From positions 1 through 26,334 of IMG/VR virus record IMGVR_UViG_3300022074_000322: a stretch of 26,334 nt of DNA, one strand, 5' to 3'. Position 1 is the first letter of the stretch, and the number at the start of each line of letters is the position of its first letter. The position numbers and the translations under genes are program-made. The notes beneath the pieces are model-generated. The model did no database searches and was not told where the DNA came from. It saw only the letters and a list, made by a program, of their open reading frames with translations. This stretch comes from a virus. Below, piece after piece: positions 6,267-13,551 of the stretch.

Positions 6267-7677
6267 TGACTACTTCCAATGCCATCGGTGCTGAGACGCC
6301 TCGTTCGTCTTGCACTTCTTCCAATGTTCGCTCTGGTGCAATCACGCCAGCCGCTTTCAATCTGTCGAATATATCTTGCTCTGCCACAATCGACCGATCC
6401 AATAGGGTCACCATTGACATGATCAACTGCGGATCGACGGACTTGTCGTAGAACTCATTGTTGATTTGGAACACGACTTCCTCAGTGTCAACACCCATAA
6501 ACTCACCGACCCAATCGATTGCTTGCCTTAACCCTTTACTCAAATTGTTTACCAGATCACCCAAGACGGAGTTTTCACTAGCGAATCGAATCCTCGCACC
6601 TTCTGCTGTCTCATTCCCTGCCCTGTCAGTAATAATCCTTGCCCCAATCATCACCATCGCAGATTCTTTCGAGCGCATTGCATCCATCACCATGTTATTG
6701 GGATCAGCCTGTAACAGCGTAGCCGAGCCAGTTTCACCCAGGACATGACCAGCCCTCGATCCTAGCTTTATGCCTTGTGGATTGAATGCCTTGAATTGTT
6801 CCGGTGACAGACTATGGGTAATGAACAGCGAGGGTTGCCCTGTCAGGAAACAAGATTCTTCATAATCTGCTGAGTTTCGATAGTGAGCTATGTTGACATC
6901 AGCAATGTCTGACAGCGGAGCCTCATCGACCGTCACATCGTTATTCTGCGCTCCGACAAATGCGAGAGGGATGATGTCCCAAGTCGATCCGTCAGCCTTG
7001 CGCGGGAACATCTCCTCGGTGACAGGAACGTCATCACGATATAACTGTTGGCTGTATCCCTCTTCGCTCAGTCGCAAAACGCGATATTGCGTCTCAACTT
7101 CAGATGAAAACTCATCCAACTCCTTTAGGTAAGACTCAGATAACACGCACATGACTAGCATTTTACGACCGTTGATACTCTGTGTCTTCCAGTTCACGAC
7201 CTGTTCAGCAGTGTAAGGAATGATTGCCGCCTTTAGTTGGAGCATTTCCGTTTGCTCTATTGTCAATCCATCTGGTGCTTGCGGATAGTCAACCAGAAAC
7301 GCTGTACGACCTGTCTCAAGTAGATTGCTTAACTCGTCTTTGCTCAACTGGCTGAGACTCAAGCCATCGCCTGTCGCGTCCATCTTAAGGTAGTCAAGCC
7401 CTTCCGGTAGCACACAGATAGGGTCTTTGCGGAACGCCGCACCGACAAGAGCGTTCTTTGTCCTGCCAGTAAAGTTGGTGAATAGCGCACGTTTGAGGTA
7501 TTGCTTGTACCTTTGAGTTTGTGTGCCTTTGCGCTCATCGCCTGATTGATTATCTGGAACAGGCAGATATTCGTATTTCTTCTCCTTGATCGCCCGTGAT
7601 CCTTTTACAGCATCTCTGGTTTGCGTCCAGACAGGTAGATATTTTTGATAATCGGGGTGCTGTTGAGTCACTGGCAT
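6259..7677 (-). CDS. Portal protein (DUF4055 type)
   Basis: The 472-aa protein matches the DUF4055 portal group. It has the N-terminal 'HPDY...LP.W...RDA..G...IK' followed by 'YLP......R......RY..YL.RA.F.N.TGRT...LVGA.FRKDP' (about residues 6-86). Later come 'LSQLSKDELSNLLETGRTAFLVDYP' and 'SADYEESCFLTGQPSLFITH'. Portals form the dodecameric ring at the capsid vertex through which the terminase pumps DNA and to which the neck attaches. Length is usual for the group. It follows the large terminase gene by 40 bases and overlaps the next basic gene by eight. The ribosome binding site is weak and lies within an inverted repeat. Confidence 0.88.
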   Translation of the reverse strand: MPVTQQHPDYQKYLPVWTQTRDAVKGSRAIKEKKYEYLPVPDNQSGDERKGTQTQRYKQYLKRALFTNFTGRTKNALVGAAFRKDPICVLPEGLDYLKMDATGDGLSLSQLSKDELSNLLETGRTAFLVDYPQAPDGLTIEQTEMLQLKAAIIPYTAEQVVNWKTQSINGRKMLVMCVLSESYLKELDEFSSEVETQYRVLRLSEEGYSQQLYRDDVPVTEEMFPRKADGSTWDIIPLAFVGAQNNDVTVDEAPLSDIADVNIAHYRNSADYEESCFLTGQPSLFITHSLSPEQFKAFNPQGIKLGSRAGHVLGETGSATLLQADPNNMVMDAMRSKESAMVMIGARIITDRAGNETAEGARIRFASENSVLGDLVNNLSKGLRQAIDWVGEFMGVDTEEVVFQINNEFYDKSVDPQLIMSMVTLLDRSIVAEQDIFDRLKAAGVIAPERTLEEVQDERGVSAPMALEVVNG

Positions 7678-7678
7678 G

Positions 7679-7697
7679 ATTGAAAATCTCGTTCAAT
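7679..7697 (-). repeat. Inverted repeat over the portal ribosome binding site
   Basis: ATTGAA (7679-7684) and TTCAAT (7692-7697) are perfect inverted copies separated by seven bases, ending two bases before the portal start codon. In the minus-strand RNA they would form a six-pair A/U-rich hairpin that covers the likely translation initiation region. The portal gene lacks a strong Shine-Dalgarno sequence, so this could tune portal translation. The stem is weak and the match could be chance. Confidence 0.35.
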
Positions 7698-7717
7698 GGT
7701 CATTTTTATTGTACGCC

Positions 7718-9016
7718 TCATAATGCGAAATTGAAATCGACGTTAGCGACAGGACGTAGTATAGGCATTTCGTAGGCGATTGGGTAAGTCGTCGCATCAT
7801 TTTGGTGGTCAACTCCAGTGGTTTTGTCTGGCTCACCGTTCCGGTAGACCTGTTGCTCAAGACACGATGCCACAGTAGGACAGGCGTTGGCGTTGATTCG
7901 GATACGACCAGCCTCAAGTGCGGCATTGGTTGCCATGATCCGATCTCTGACCGCTGGGTTCGACTTCTTAGCTCTTACTGTAAAACCCGCTTGTTGTAAC
8001 AATGCGATATCGGACATCGATGCATTTACTGTTTTCCTCGCACTGCCACTTGCATCAGGATAGACAAAAATCTGATGCCCTGCGTACTTCGACTTGATCA
8101 GATCGATCATCTCTGGCGTGTCGTACATATTGATAAGCTCTTCAACGCAGTGCCAGACTCGACCGCCTTCTCGTTGGACGTAAACGGTTGCGGCTTGCTT
8201 CGTGACGTTAAAGTCACAGCCGATAAACAACGGCTCATCTTTACGGATTGTCTCACTCGACGCATGGCTCGTCCGATCATAAGAGTTATACACTGTTCCA
8301 CTGATGAGGTTGACGAATCTACCTTCCAAATATGCGTCTAGTAAATTGTCAGGGTAAGCGTCCCGTAATGAATCGATGTACCCGGCTGGCAAGTGCGGAT
8401 TGCTCGCTGTTGGGGCTTGAATAATCTCGTAGCCTTCCTTTGGGTCACGCTTCCAAGTCTCATAGACGAATCTAAATCCTTCTGGTGTTGTCGTGACACC
8501 TATCGTATTCAATCCACCGTTAGGTTTGTGCTGACGATTTCGAGATAATATCTGCCGCCATACATAAGCCGCATCGTCTTTCTTGAGCGTATCAAGCTCA
8601 TCGATGTCTGCGTCAGCGTGTTCGTAACCGATAATTCTGGTGCTGTTATCCATCGACCGGAAGAAGATGTGGCCGCATCCTTCGACGTGAATCTGATTAG
8701 TAGGGCTTTTGGTCAGTTTGAAAGGAAGGTTTAACTCCGTCAGTATCTCCTCAAAGCGAGGCCATGCGATCATTCGGATCAGATCATAAGTAGGTTCGTA
8801 GAATCCTCGATTGCACGTTGGGTTGGCTAGTAGCCCAAAGATACAGCGCAGAATAGCCGCTTCAGTCTTGCCAGCACCAAACCCAGCGACAAACGCAGGG
8901 AATTTAGCCTGACTGTAGATGTAATCGTACTGAGGAATCGTTGGCCTGATCTTGGTGACAAGATCGCTTGAGGATGGCTCCCATAAGTCTGGCTCATCTA
9001 CCTCAATCAATCTCAT
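7718..9016 (-). CDS. terL: Terminase large subunit
   Basis: The 432-aa protein shows both terminase domains. The ATPase has Walker A GFGAGKT at 45-51, an adenine-contact region near 'IRPTIPQYDYI', Walker B with Asp139-Glu140 in ADADIDELD, and a coupling motif 'GVTTTPEG' at 173-180. The nuclease carries the expected acidic triad: Asp268 (FIGCDFNVT), Asp321 (VYPDASG) and Asp407 (HQNDAT), an RNase H-like fold. It packages DNA into the prohead using ATP and cuts concatemers. It overlaps the small subunit gene by 14 bases and is followed by the portal, the standard order. The packaging strategy (cos or pac) cannot be told from the window. Confidence 0.92.
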   Translation of the reverse strand: MRLIEVDEPDLWEPSSSDLVTKIRPTIPQYDYIYSQAKFPAFVAGFGAGKTEAAILRCIFGLLANPTCNRGFYEPTYDLIRMIAWPRFEEILTELNLPFKLTKSPTNQIHVEGCGHIFFRSMDNSTRIIGYEHADADIDELDTLKKDDAAYVWRQILSRNRQHKPNGGLNTIGVTTTPEGFRFVYETWKRDPKEGYEIIQAPTASNPHLPAGYIDSLRDAYPDNLLDAYLEGRFVNLISGTVYNSYDRTSHASSETIRKDEPLFIGCDFNVTKQAATVYVQREGGRVWHCVEELINMYDTPEMIDLIKSKYAGHQIFVYPDASGSARKTVNASMSDIALLQQAGFTVRAKKSNPAVRDRIMATNAALEAGRIRINANACPTVASCLEQQVYRNGEPDKTTGVDHQNDATTYPIAYEMPILRPVANVDFNFAL

Positions 9017-9365
9017 GAGGATTGACGACCTGTAGTACTACGTTATGACCTTGTGTTGAGCTTTCTGGTTGCTCGCGCCACCCGGCTTGTGTCTTCAGAT
9101 AAAAGATAGTGGCTACCGTATTTCCAGAGTTACTTTGCTGTAACAAGTTTTGGCTGACGTTAAGGATTGCTTTCGCTTTCCCTTTTTTATATGCCTCAAA
9201 AACCTCCGGCTGTCTTCTCTCAACCGCCCGCAAAGTGTTCTCCTCAATGCCAAAGTAGTCTGCGATCTGACCCTTAGTCATTACAGATGCGAGTGCTTCG
9301 ACTTGAGCGATATCTTTGTCGTCGAATTGTACAGCGGGACGACCACCGCCTTCACCTTGTGCCAT
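9003..9365 (-). CDS. terS: Terminase small subunit
   Basis: The 120-aa product has an N-terminal Gly-rich start and a helix-turn-helix-like region: 'VEALASVMTKGQIADYFGIE' then 'ENTLRAVERRQPEVFEAYKKG' (about residues 23-63). It continues with 'AKAILNVSQNLLQQSNSGNT...IFYLKTQAGW'. This is the recognisable layout of small phage terminases: DNA-recognition helices, an oligomerisation helix, and the 'A..F.LK...GW' signature. It lies immediately upstream of, and overlapping, the large subunit gene. It recognises the packaging site and regulates the large subunit. Length is within the usual range of 110-180 aa. Confidence 0.85.
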   Translation of the reverse strand: MAQGEGGGRPAVQFDDKDIAQVEALASVMTKGQIADYFGIEENTLRAVERRQPEVFEAYKKGKAKAILNVSQNLLQQSNSGNTVATIFYLKTQAGWREQPESSTQGHNVVLQVVNPHEID

Positions 9366-9383
9366 AGGCGAGAGAGTAACAAG

Positions 9384-9560
9384 TTATCCCTTGCGATACA
9401 ATTTGCCAACGATTTTTGAGTAGTGGCTTTTCATATCTCTAGGATCAATGACCATAAATCCTTTTGGGTTCTGACCAATCAAAGCATAGGGTCTGTTGTT
9501 TCCTCGTAAGAACCACTTCGCCGCATCCAGTGCTTGGTCTGCCGTGTTATAGTAGATCAT
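9384..9560 (-). CDS. Small hypothetical protein, 58 aa
   Basis: The frame encodes MIYYNTADQALDAAKWFLRG, then 'NNRPYALIGQNPKGFMVIDP' and a basic end. I do not recognise a family; the alternation suggests a small alpha/beta protein. The ATG at 9560 overlaps the stop of the PAPS-reductase-like gene in an ATGA junction (9557-9560), so I prefer it over an in-frame ATG at 9566. Neither has a clear Shine-Dalgarno sequence, which fits coupled translation. The terminase small subunit starts 18 bases downstream of its stop. Co-transcription with the preceding sulfur-family gene is likely; a shared function is not shown. Confidence 0.65.
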   Translation of the reverse strand: MIYYNTADQALDAAKWFLRGNNRPYALIGQNPKGFMVIDPRDMKSHYSKIVGKLYRKG

Positions 9561-10492
9561 TCGCATAAACCGTAAATGCTATGACAGGTTGTCGGTTCCT
9601 CATACACAGATATAAGGTCATATTGGACTTTACCCCTGGTTGTATTCGCCCAGTCAACCTTAGCGTTAATGGAAGCTAGACTGCTAAGCTCCTCTGGCGA
9701 CAATCCTTCTACCTCACTCGCTCTAAGTGTAAAAAACGTAGCGCGACCAACTTTGCTTGCCTCTCCAATCAATGCTTCCCACTCTGCAACGCGCTCAATT
9801 TCTTCTGGAAACCTCATAGCAATTTGTCGCAGTTCTTCTTTATTGCAACTGACGCATGGCATACACCCAACCCTTCCCATGCCTTGCTTGTATAATGGAT
9901 TTGGATCGATACCATGTTTTTTGTGCATCGAGAAAACGTCTTCAACAGTCCAATGTAAGATTGGTCTAACGATCTCAGCACCAGCATCATCCATTTCTCG
10001 CTCTGGTAGCTTTGCCCGAGCCGCAGATTCATCTGCCCGTACCCCAACCCAAGTTTGAACCTTATCATGTTGCTTCATCACAGGGAAAAGCACTTGCTGA
10101 TTAAACGGCAAAATCTTTAGATTCTCGGTGCAGAAGCGAGCCATTGTGGACGGGAAACGCCCTTTCCATAAGCAAAGGTCTAAGAAAGGATTCCCTGTTG
10201 GCTGAAGAACCGCCAGCGCACGTTCAATTTTATCTTCCGAAATTCCATCCTTCCGCCATTTTGTCTGCACAACTTCGCGTTTACGCTCGATATCCTTTGA
10301 GAAGTCCGCCTTGCATCTCTGAATCTTGATGCCTAACTTTTGTTCCAAATAATCGACATATTCATAAGTAATCGGATGTTCGTGTCCCGTATCCGCAAAT
10401 GCCAACATCGGATCAACACCACGCTCAATAGCAAGCAATGCTGTTGCTGTGGAGTCTTTGCCTCCAGACATCGATACGATGACTTTTGTCAT
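9557..10492 (-). CDS. PAPS-reductase-family (PP-loop) protein
   Basis: The 311-aa protein has the N-type ATP-pyrophosphatase loop SGGKDST at 9-15, 'LAFADTGHEHPIT' at 30-42, 'RFCTENLKI' with Cys121, and 'VGVRADES' at 149-156. A cysteine cluster GCMPCVSC gives Cys210, Cys213 and Cys216. This is the phosphoadenosine-phosphosulfate reductase superfamily as commonly found in phages. The Cys121 plus C-x2-C-x2-C pattern could bind an iron-sulfur cluster, as in DndC-type sulfur transferases and APS reductases. Bona fide assimilatory reduction is possible, but the motif set does not decide between sulfate reduction, nucleic acid thiolation and another adenylating reaction. The ATGA junction at 10489-10492 ties it to the zinc ribbon gene. 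Confidence 0.85.
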   Translation of the reverse strand: MTKVIVSMSGGKDSTATALLAIERGVDPMLAFADTGHEHPITYEYVDYLEQKLGIKIQRCKADFSKDIERKREVVQTKWRKDGISEDKIERALAVLQPTGNPFLDLCLWKGRFPSTMARFCTENLKILPFNQQVLFPVMKQHDKVQTWVGVRADESAARAKLPEREMDDAGAEIVRPILHWTVEDVFSMHKKHGIDPNPLYKQGMGRVGCMPCVSCNKEELRQIAMRFPEEIERVAEWEALIGEASKVGRATFFTLRASEVEGLSPEELSSLASINAKVDWANTTRGKVQYDLISVYEEPTTCHSIYGLCE

Positions 10493-10701
10493 TTCAAACC
10501 AAGCCTTGCGATCACATATTCGACAGCCATTAGATGTGGGTTTTTTGGTTGAGGTGCTTCAGACCATTGATTCATAGGTTGGTAAGGGACTTTTGCCAAT
10601 GAACCACCTTCCTCGAACTCGCTGACATCACCGCACGACATACACCATGTTGGATCACCAAGGGACTGACCGCATCTAGGGCAATGAGTGTATTGAGCCA
10701 T
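10489..10701 (-). CDS. Zinc-ribbon protein, 70 aa
   Basis: The 70-aa protein begins with a four-cysteine ribbon: CPRCG at about 8-12 and CMSCG at 20-24, giving C-x2-C ... C-x2-C. A linker and a C-terminal helix 'MAVEYVIARLGLK' follow. Single ribbons of this type bind zinc and act in protein or nucleic acid contacts. The gene shares a TAATG junction with a 32-aa membrane peptide gene upstream and an ATGA junction with the PP-loop gene downstream, so the three are translated together. A partner role for the PP-loop enzyme is plausible from this arrangement only. Confidence 0.75.
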   Translation of the reverse strand: MAQYTHCPRCGQSLGDPTWCMSCGDVSEFEEGGSLAKVPYQPMNQWSEAPQPKNPHLMAVEYVIARLGLK

Positions 10702-10799
10702 TATACATTCCTCTCAAACAAATACCGACCGATTTCTCCTACAATGCCAACGGCGACAAAAGCCGCCGCAAGACACAAAACAAACTCAAAGCCTGTCAT
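10701..10799 (-). CDS. Single-pass membrane peptide, 32 aa
   Basis: A 32-codon frame starts at ATG 10799, overlapping the upstream stop as ATGA (10796-10799), and ends in TAA sharing its last base with the next ATG at 10701. The peptide is MTGFEFVLCLAAAFVAVGIV followed by GEIGRYLFERNV. Residues 4-22 form one strongly hydrophobic helix and the tail is charged, so a membrane peptide is predicted. Without this frame the 95 bases here would be an unexplained gap in an otherwise gap-free run. No family recognised; possible roles include membrane anchoring or host-membrane modification. Confidence 0.65.
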   Translation of the reverse strand: MTGFEFVLCLAAAFVAVGIVGEIGRYLFERNV

Positions 10800-11053
10800 G
10801 CCAGTTTCCTCCTAGCTGTCCGACCTACCGCTCTATCGGCTTTCCGTAAGCTCTTTAGAACGACTTCTGGCTCGACCGTATTGCCTTTCTTGATCGCTGA
10901 CCAAGACTTCATACCGACCTTGGTACGGTTTTCCCCATCAAGATCGCTGATGTGTACCCACTTGCTCCCGAGCTGAACTTTGACCAATCGATAGCCTGAC
11001 CCGATTCTAGGCAATTCGTTGGTCACGATCACTTCTTGATAAATGGTTTGCAT
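10796..11053 (-). CDS. Hypothetical protein, 85 aa
   Basis: The 85-aa product opens MQTIYQEVIVTNELPRIGSG and has 'YRLVKVQLGSKWVHISDLDG' (a beta-strand-like, small barrel pattern). The C-terminal half is basic (SLRKADRAVGRTARRKLA). I recognise no named family. TTGGGAGA precedes the ATG at suitable spacing, immediately downstream of a GC-rich hairpin containing the previous stop codon. The basic tail would suit nucleic acid binding. It is the second gene behind the promoter at 11315-11343. Confidence 0.65.
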   Translation of the reverse strand: MQTIYQEVIVTNELPRIGSGYRLVKVQLGSKWVHISDLDGENRTKVGMKSWSAIKKGNTVEPEVVLKSLRKADRAVGRTARRKLA

Positions 11054-11067
11054 CTGATTCTCCCAAG

Positions 11068-11083
11068 GGCGGCTTACGCCGCC
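11068..11083 (-). other. Intercistronic hairpin with stop codon in a GTAA tetraloop
   Basis: On the minus strand GGCGGC-GTAA-GCCGCC makes a perfect six-pair GC stem closed by a GNRA-type loop. The TAA inside the loop is the stop codon of the gene at 11074-11280. The next gene's ribosome binding site follows directly after the stem. The identical 16-base element occurs at 15559-15574 after an unrelated coding sequence. No U-run follows, so it is not an ordinary terminator. Confidence 0.7.
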
Positions 11084-11280
11084 TCTCTTGTAGCTTCCAT
11101 CAACTCAGCGTTGCTCAAGTTACGAGAGGCGGCCTTGAAGCGATCTCTGGCCTTGAGCATAAGATCGTTGAGCTTCCAGCAATACTCCAAGCGAGCATTA
11201 GCGTTACACGCTTTGACCCACTCAGCTTTCCAATTCTGATAATTGACCCAAGCGTTTTTAGCATTTTGTACATCAGTCAT
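11074..11280 (-). CDS. Hypothetical protein, 68 aa, first gene of a promoter-leader cassette
   Basis: The 68-aa product starts MTDVQNAKNAWVNYQNWKAE and is helical and Trp-rich, with a basic middle (LMLKARDRFKAASRNLSNAEL). No family recognised. I choose the ATG at 11280 rather than a codon further upstream: AGGAG lies nine bases before it, and the leader up to this ATG is conserved with the gene at 15565-15783. The upstream codons lie in the leader. The stop codon is embedded in the loop of a GC hairpin. A sigma70-like promoter sits about 35-60 bases upstream. Confidence 0.7.
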   Translation of the reverse strand: MTDVQNAKNAWVNYQNWKAEWVKACNANARLEYCWKLNDLMLKARDRFKAASRNLSNAELMEATREAA

Positions 11281-11314
11281 GTCGTTTTCTCCTGTGTGTT
11301 TACCCGACACAGAT

Positions 11315-11343
11315 AGTATCCCTCATCTAAATCAGAATAACAA
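11315..11343 (-). promoter_or_regulatory. Sigma70-type promoter, copy 1 of a duplicated promoter-leader
   Basis: Minus-strand reading gives TTGTTA (-35, 11338-11343), a 17-base spacer, and GATACT (-10, 11315-11320). The region from just inside the -10 through the leader to the ATG (11278-11316) agrees at 33 of 39 positions, by my hand alignment, with the same region at 15781-15819, including the AACACACAGGAGAA ribosome binding segment. The promoter hexamers fall at identical positions and spacing in both copies, which supports the call. Individually each hexamer is only four of six matches. Confidence 0.65.
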
Positions 11344-11355
11344 CCTTTTTGATGT

Positions 11356-11769
11356 TTATTTATCATTATTTTTGATTATCGCATCGATCCCGCTAATTCT
11401 ATGCCTTGCGAGACGGACACGTTTTTTGTCTTCTAAGGTCAATTTGCGACCCTTTGCCTTATCGTTCTCAGCGATCGACAGCACCAAATCATCCTCTAAA
11501 CGCTGTTGTGTCATCTGTTTTGTTAAAACTGGTCTGACATAGTTGGAGTCAGGTGAAAAAATTTCTGACACTGGCAACCCGAGAGTGTCCATCAAATCTA
11601 ATCCTGTAGCACCGCACACAAAACAATGAACACCCACTGACCGATCTGGCCTCTCACTGATCATCAGGTTTCGATGCTTGCCGCCATGCACCGGACAAAC
11701 GGCTCGCCACTTGTCTTGTCCTGCTGGCTGAACCTTGTCTAATCGAGCGAGGATGTTATCAACTGGCAT
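11356..11769 (-). CDS. Stand-alone CHC2 primase-type zinc-binding protein
   Basis: The 137-aa protein contains one CHC2 zinc finger: Cys25 and His28 (CPVHGGKHRN) and Cys49 and Cys52 (HCFVCGATG), preceded by 'W.A.CP.H' as in DNA primase N-terminal domains. The remaining residues are basic (KGRKLTLEDKKRVRLARHR) and no Toprim or polymerase motif is present. It is therefore only the template-recognition half of a primase. It overlaps the SF2 helicase gene by 11 bases, pointing to a joint replication-initiation role. How the catalytic part is supplied (host DnaG or an unrecognised gene outside) is unknown. Confidence 0.8.
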   Translation of the reverse strand: MPVDNILARLDKVQPAGQDKWRAVCPVHGGKHRNLMISERPDRSVGVHCFVCGATGLDLMDTLGLPVSEIFSPDSNYVRPVLTKQMTQQRLEDDLVLSIAENDKAKGRKLTLEDKKRVRLARHRISGIDAIIKNNDK

Positions 11770-13246
11770 TCTTCAACCTCGACTGCGCGTAAATCATATT
11801 CTCGCGTTTAATCCATCGAGTGACCTCATCAGAGACACTTGAGGCTGATACTGGGTTAATTTTGTTAGGCCAGACACCGAACTTACTCCGATACTTGTGC
11901 GCGACCCATCCCTTCGATTTTCCCGTCTGTCGAGCGTATAGCCATAATTCACCAAGCCATTCGCTTTTGCGGTCTATCGATATGGTTTTATTGGCGCGGT
12001 TTTGAGCCGTTAGTTTTTCAAGCACCTGATTATCAGTGACGATTTCCTCATAATTGGGAACCTCGTACCCGCAAGAACAACGAACACCGACCATCTCCTG
12101 ATAGCATTGTGGACACTGCTGTACCCTTGGTTCTTTCTTTTCTTTGATCTGATTGCGCTCAGAAAAGCGATGCTCCCCGTCATCAAGCTCAGATGGGACA
12201 ATATGTTCTGCGAACCCGTGCCGCTTCACGTTACCAGCATGATCGAGGTAGATCGCTTTGTCCTTGCCCACTGAGGTTCTCATAATACGTCCTGCTCGTT
12301 GAACGTAAGCAATCAGGCTCTTTGTTGGAAAACAATCGATCAGACAAGAGACGGACGGAGCGTCATACCCGGTATTCAAAAGTCTGGAACATGACAGAAT
12401 TTCAAACTCACCAGCATCGTGAGCCTCATATAAGTCTCGTCGAATCTCGTCGTCCGTGTATCCGTCAATATGTTCTGCGCTGATCCCAGCCTCTCTAAAC
12501 GTCTCAACCATGAATTTGGAGTGCTTGATACTTGGGCTGAATGCAATCGTCTGCCGCCCGTTGGCGTGTTTCAACCAGTTTTTAACAATATCACCAGCTA
12601 ATATCCGATCCTTTTCAATCTCTTCAGCCAAGTCATTGGGGTCAAAATCTGAGCCGCCTGTAGTCAACGCTCTGGTTTTGACGTTTGCTGTATCAACTTG
12701 ACGACCTCCGTAATACTCAACCGGACACAAGAAGCCCTGATCGAGAAGCTCTGTCGGAGTAATCGGCACAACGATATCATCGTAGTGTTTGCCCAATCCT
12801 TTACTGAATGGAGTCGCGCTGAGTCCGATAAATGGTATCGCATTGTAGGCATTCATCATCTTGCTCAAACTTTCATAGTGAGTGTGACACTCATCAACGA
12901 TAGCGATATCGAAATCTGGCATTCGATTACGTCTGGCAAGCGTTTGAATGCTTGCGATCTGAACGGGTCTCGTCGGATCAGTCATCTCATGCTGGCCTTG
13001 CATTACGCCTAAACTTAGATTGTGACCGACAAACGATTCCAAGGTCTGTTGTACCAGTTTGACTCTGTCGCAGATAAATATTGCCCGCTTGCCTTTCTGG
13101 ACTACTGATTTGATGATCGCCGCCGCCGTGATTGTCTTTCCAAAACTGCATGGTGCGGCGAGGATAGGTCTAAGGTTACCTTTCCGTATTGACTCTCTCA
13201 GCATCTCAATAGCCAGAGTTTGATGGGGGCGTAAAAATAAGCTCAC
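11759..13246 (-). CDS. SF2 DEAD/DEAH-like helicase with C-terminal zinc ribbon
   Basis: Motifs are clear (numbering from the longer ATG form): motif I APCSFGKT at 36-43, an unusual Walker A without the usual GSG; motif II DECH at 123-126; motif III SAT at 148-150; motif VI QRAGRIMR at 321-328. The order and 'LRPHQ' start are those of UvsW/type-III-Res-like SF2 helicases. A four-Cys ribbon (383, 386, 395, 397) follows, then a basic C-terminal domain. It likely unwinds DNA or R-loops at replication start. I prefer the GTG at 13246 (GTGA overlap with the upstream stop, GGAAGG at good distance); an ATG at 13261 is in frame and adds five residues. Confidence 0.88.
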   Translation of the reverse strand: MSLFLRPHQTLAIEMLRESIRKGNLRPILAAPCSFGKTITAAAIIKSVVQKGKRAIFICDRVKLVQQTLESFVGHNLSLGVMQGQHEMTDPTRPVQIASIQTLARRNRMPDFDIAIVDECHTHYESLSKMMNAYNAIPFIGLSATPFSKGLGKHYDDIVVPITPTELLDQGFLCPVEYYGGRQVDTANVKTRALTTGGSDFDPNDLAEEIEKDRILAGDIVKNWLKHANGRQTIAFSPSIKHSKFMVETFREAGISAEHIDGYTDDEIRRDLYEAHDAGEFEILSCSRLLNTGYDAPSVSCLIDCFPTKSLIAYVQRAGRIMRTSVGKDKAIYLDHAGNVKRHGFAEHIVPSELDDGEHRFSERNQIKEKKEPRVQQCPQCYQEMVGVRCSCGYEVPNYEEIVTDNQVLEKLTAQNRANKTISIDRKSEWLGELWLYARQTGKSKGWVAHKYRSKFGVWPNKINPVSASSVSDEVTRWIKRENMIYAQSRLKNAS

Positions 13247-13551
13247 TTCTCGCCCTTCCATTCTTCTACAAACTGTGATCGCAACTCGCGTGATCGGAAG
13301 AATCCATCATGCTCTGGATACATGACATGAAAGTACCGGGAATAATAAGCAGTGTAGTTATTGCAAATCTTAAATGGATCGCCCTTGGTCTCGATGTCGG
13401 TATGCCAACGGATGCGCTCAAAAACGGCTTTGCTACTGTAGTGCTGATGTCCTCGATTAATGATCTGAAACGTGAATTTGACAAACAAGTCCCAAACATG
13501 AGGATTCTTTTTATGGTACTCCCACCACTGTTGCTTGATCGTTTTACTCAT
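13243..13551 (-). CDS. Conserved phage hypothetical protein, 102 aa
   Basis: From the ATG at 13551 the product reads MSKTIKQQWWEYHKKNPHVW, then 'FTFQIINRGHQHYSSKAVFERIRWHT', 'ETKGDPFKICNNYTAYYSRYF' and 'YPEHDGFFRSREL'. This combination is a common, uncharacterised phage and prophage protein usually found beside replication genes. An ATG at 13557 in the same frame is an alternative; longer forms have no support. The end overlaps the helicase start. Its eight-base overlap with the upstream gene and lack of a strong ribosome binding site point to coupled translation. The many aromatic and His residues are a family trait; function unknown. Confidence 0.72.
   Translation of the reverse strand: MSKTIKQQWWEYHKKNPHVWDLFVKFTFQIINRGHQHYSSKAVFERIRWHTDIETKGDPFKICNNYTAYYSRYFHVMYPEHDGFFRSRELRSQFVEEWKGEK

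Noticed and set aside
7693-7926. Alternative minus-strand frame overlapping the end of the large terminase gene.
   Set aside because: Out of frame with terL, which carries the nuclease motif here; no independent start signal.
11068-11083. The GC hairpins as Rho-independent terminators.
   Set aside because: No T-run follows on the minus strand in any of the three stop-in-loop hairpins, and genes continue immediately downstream.
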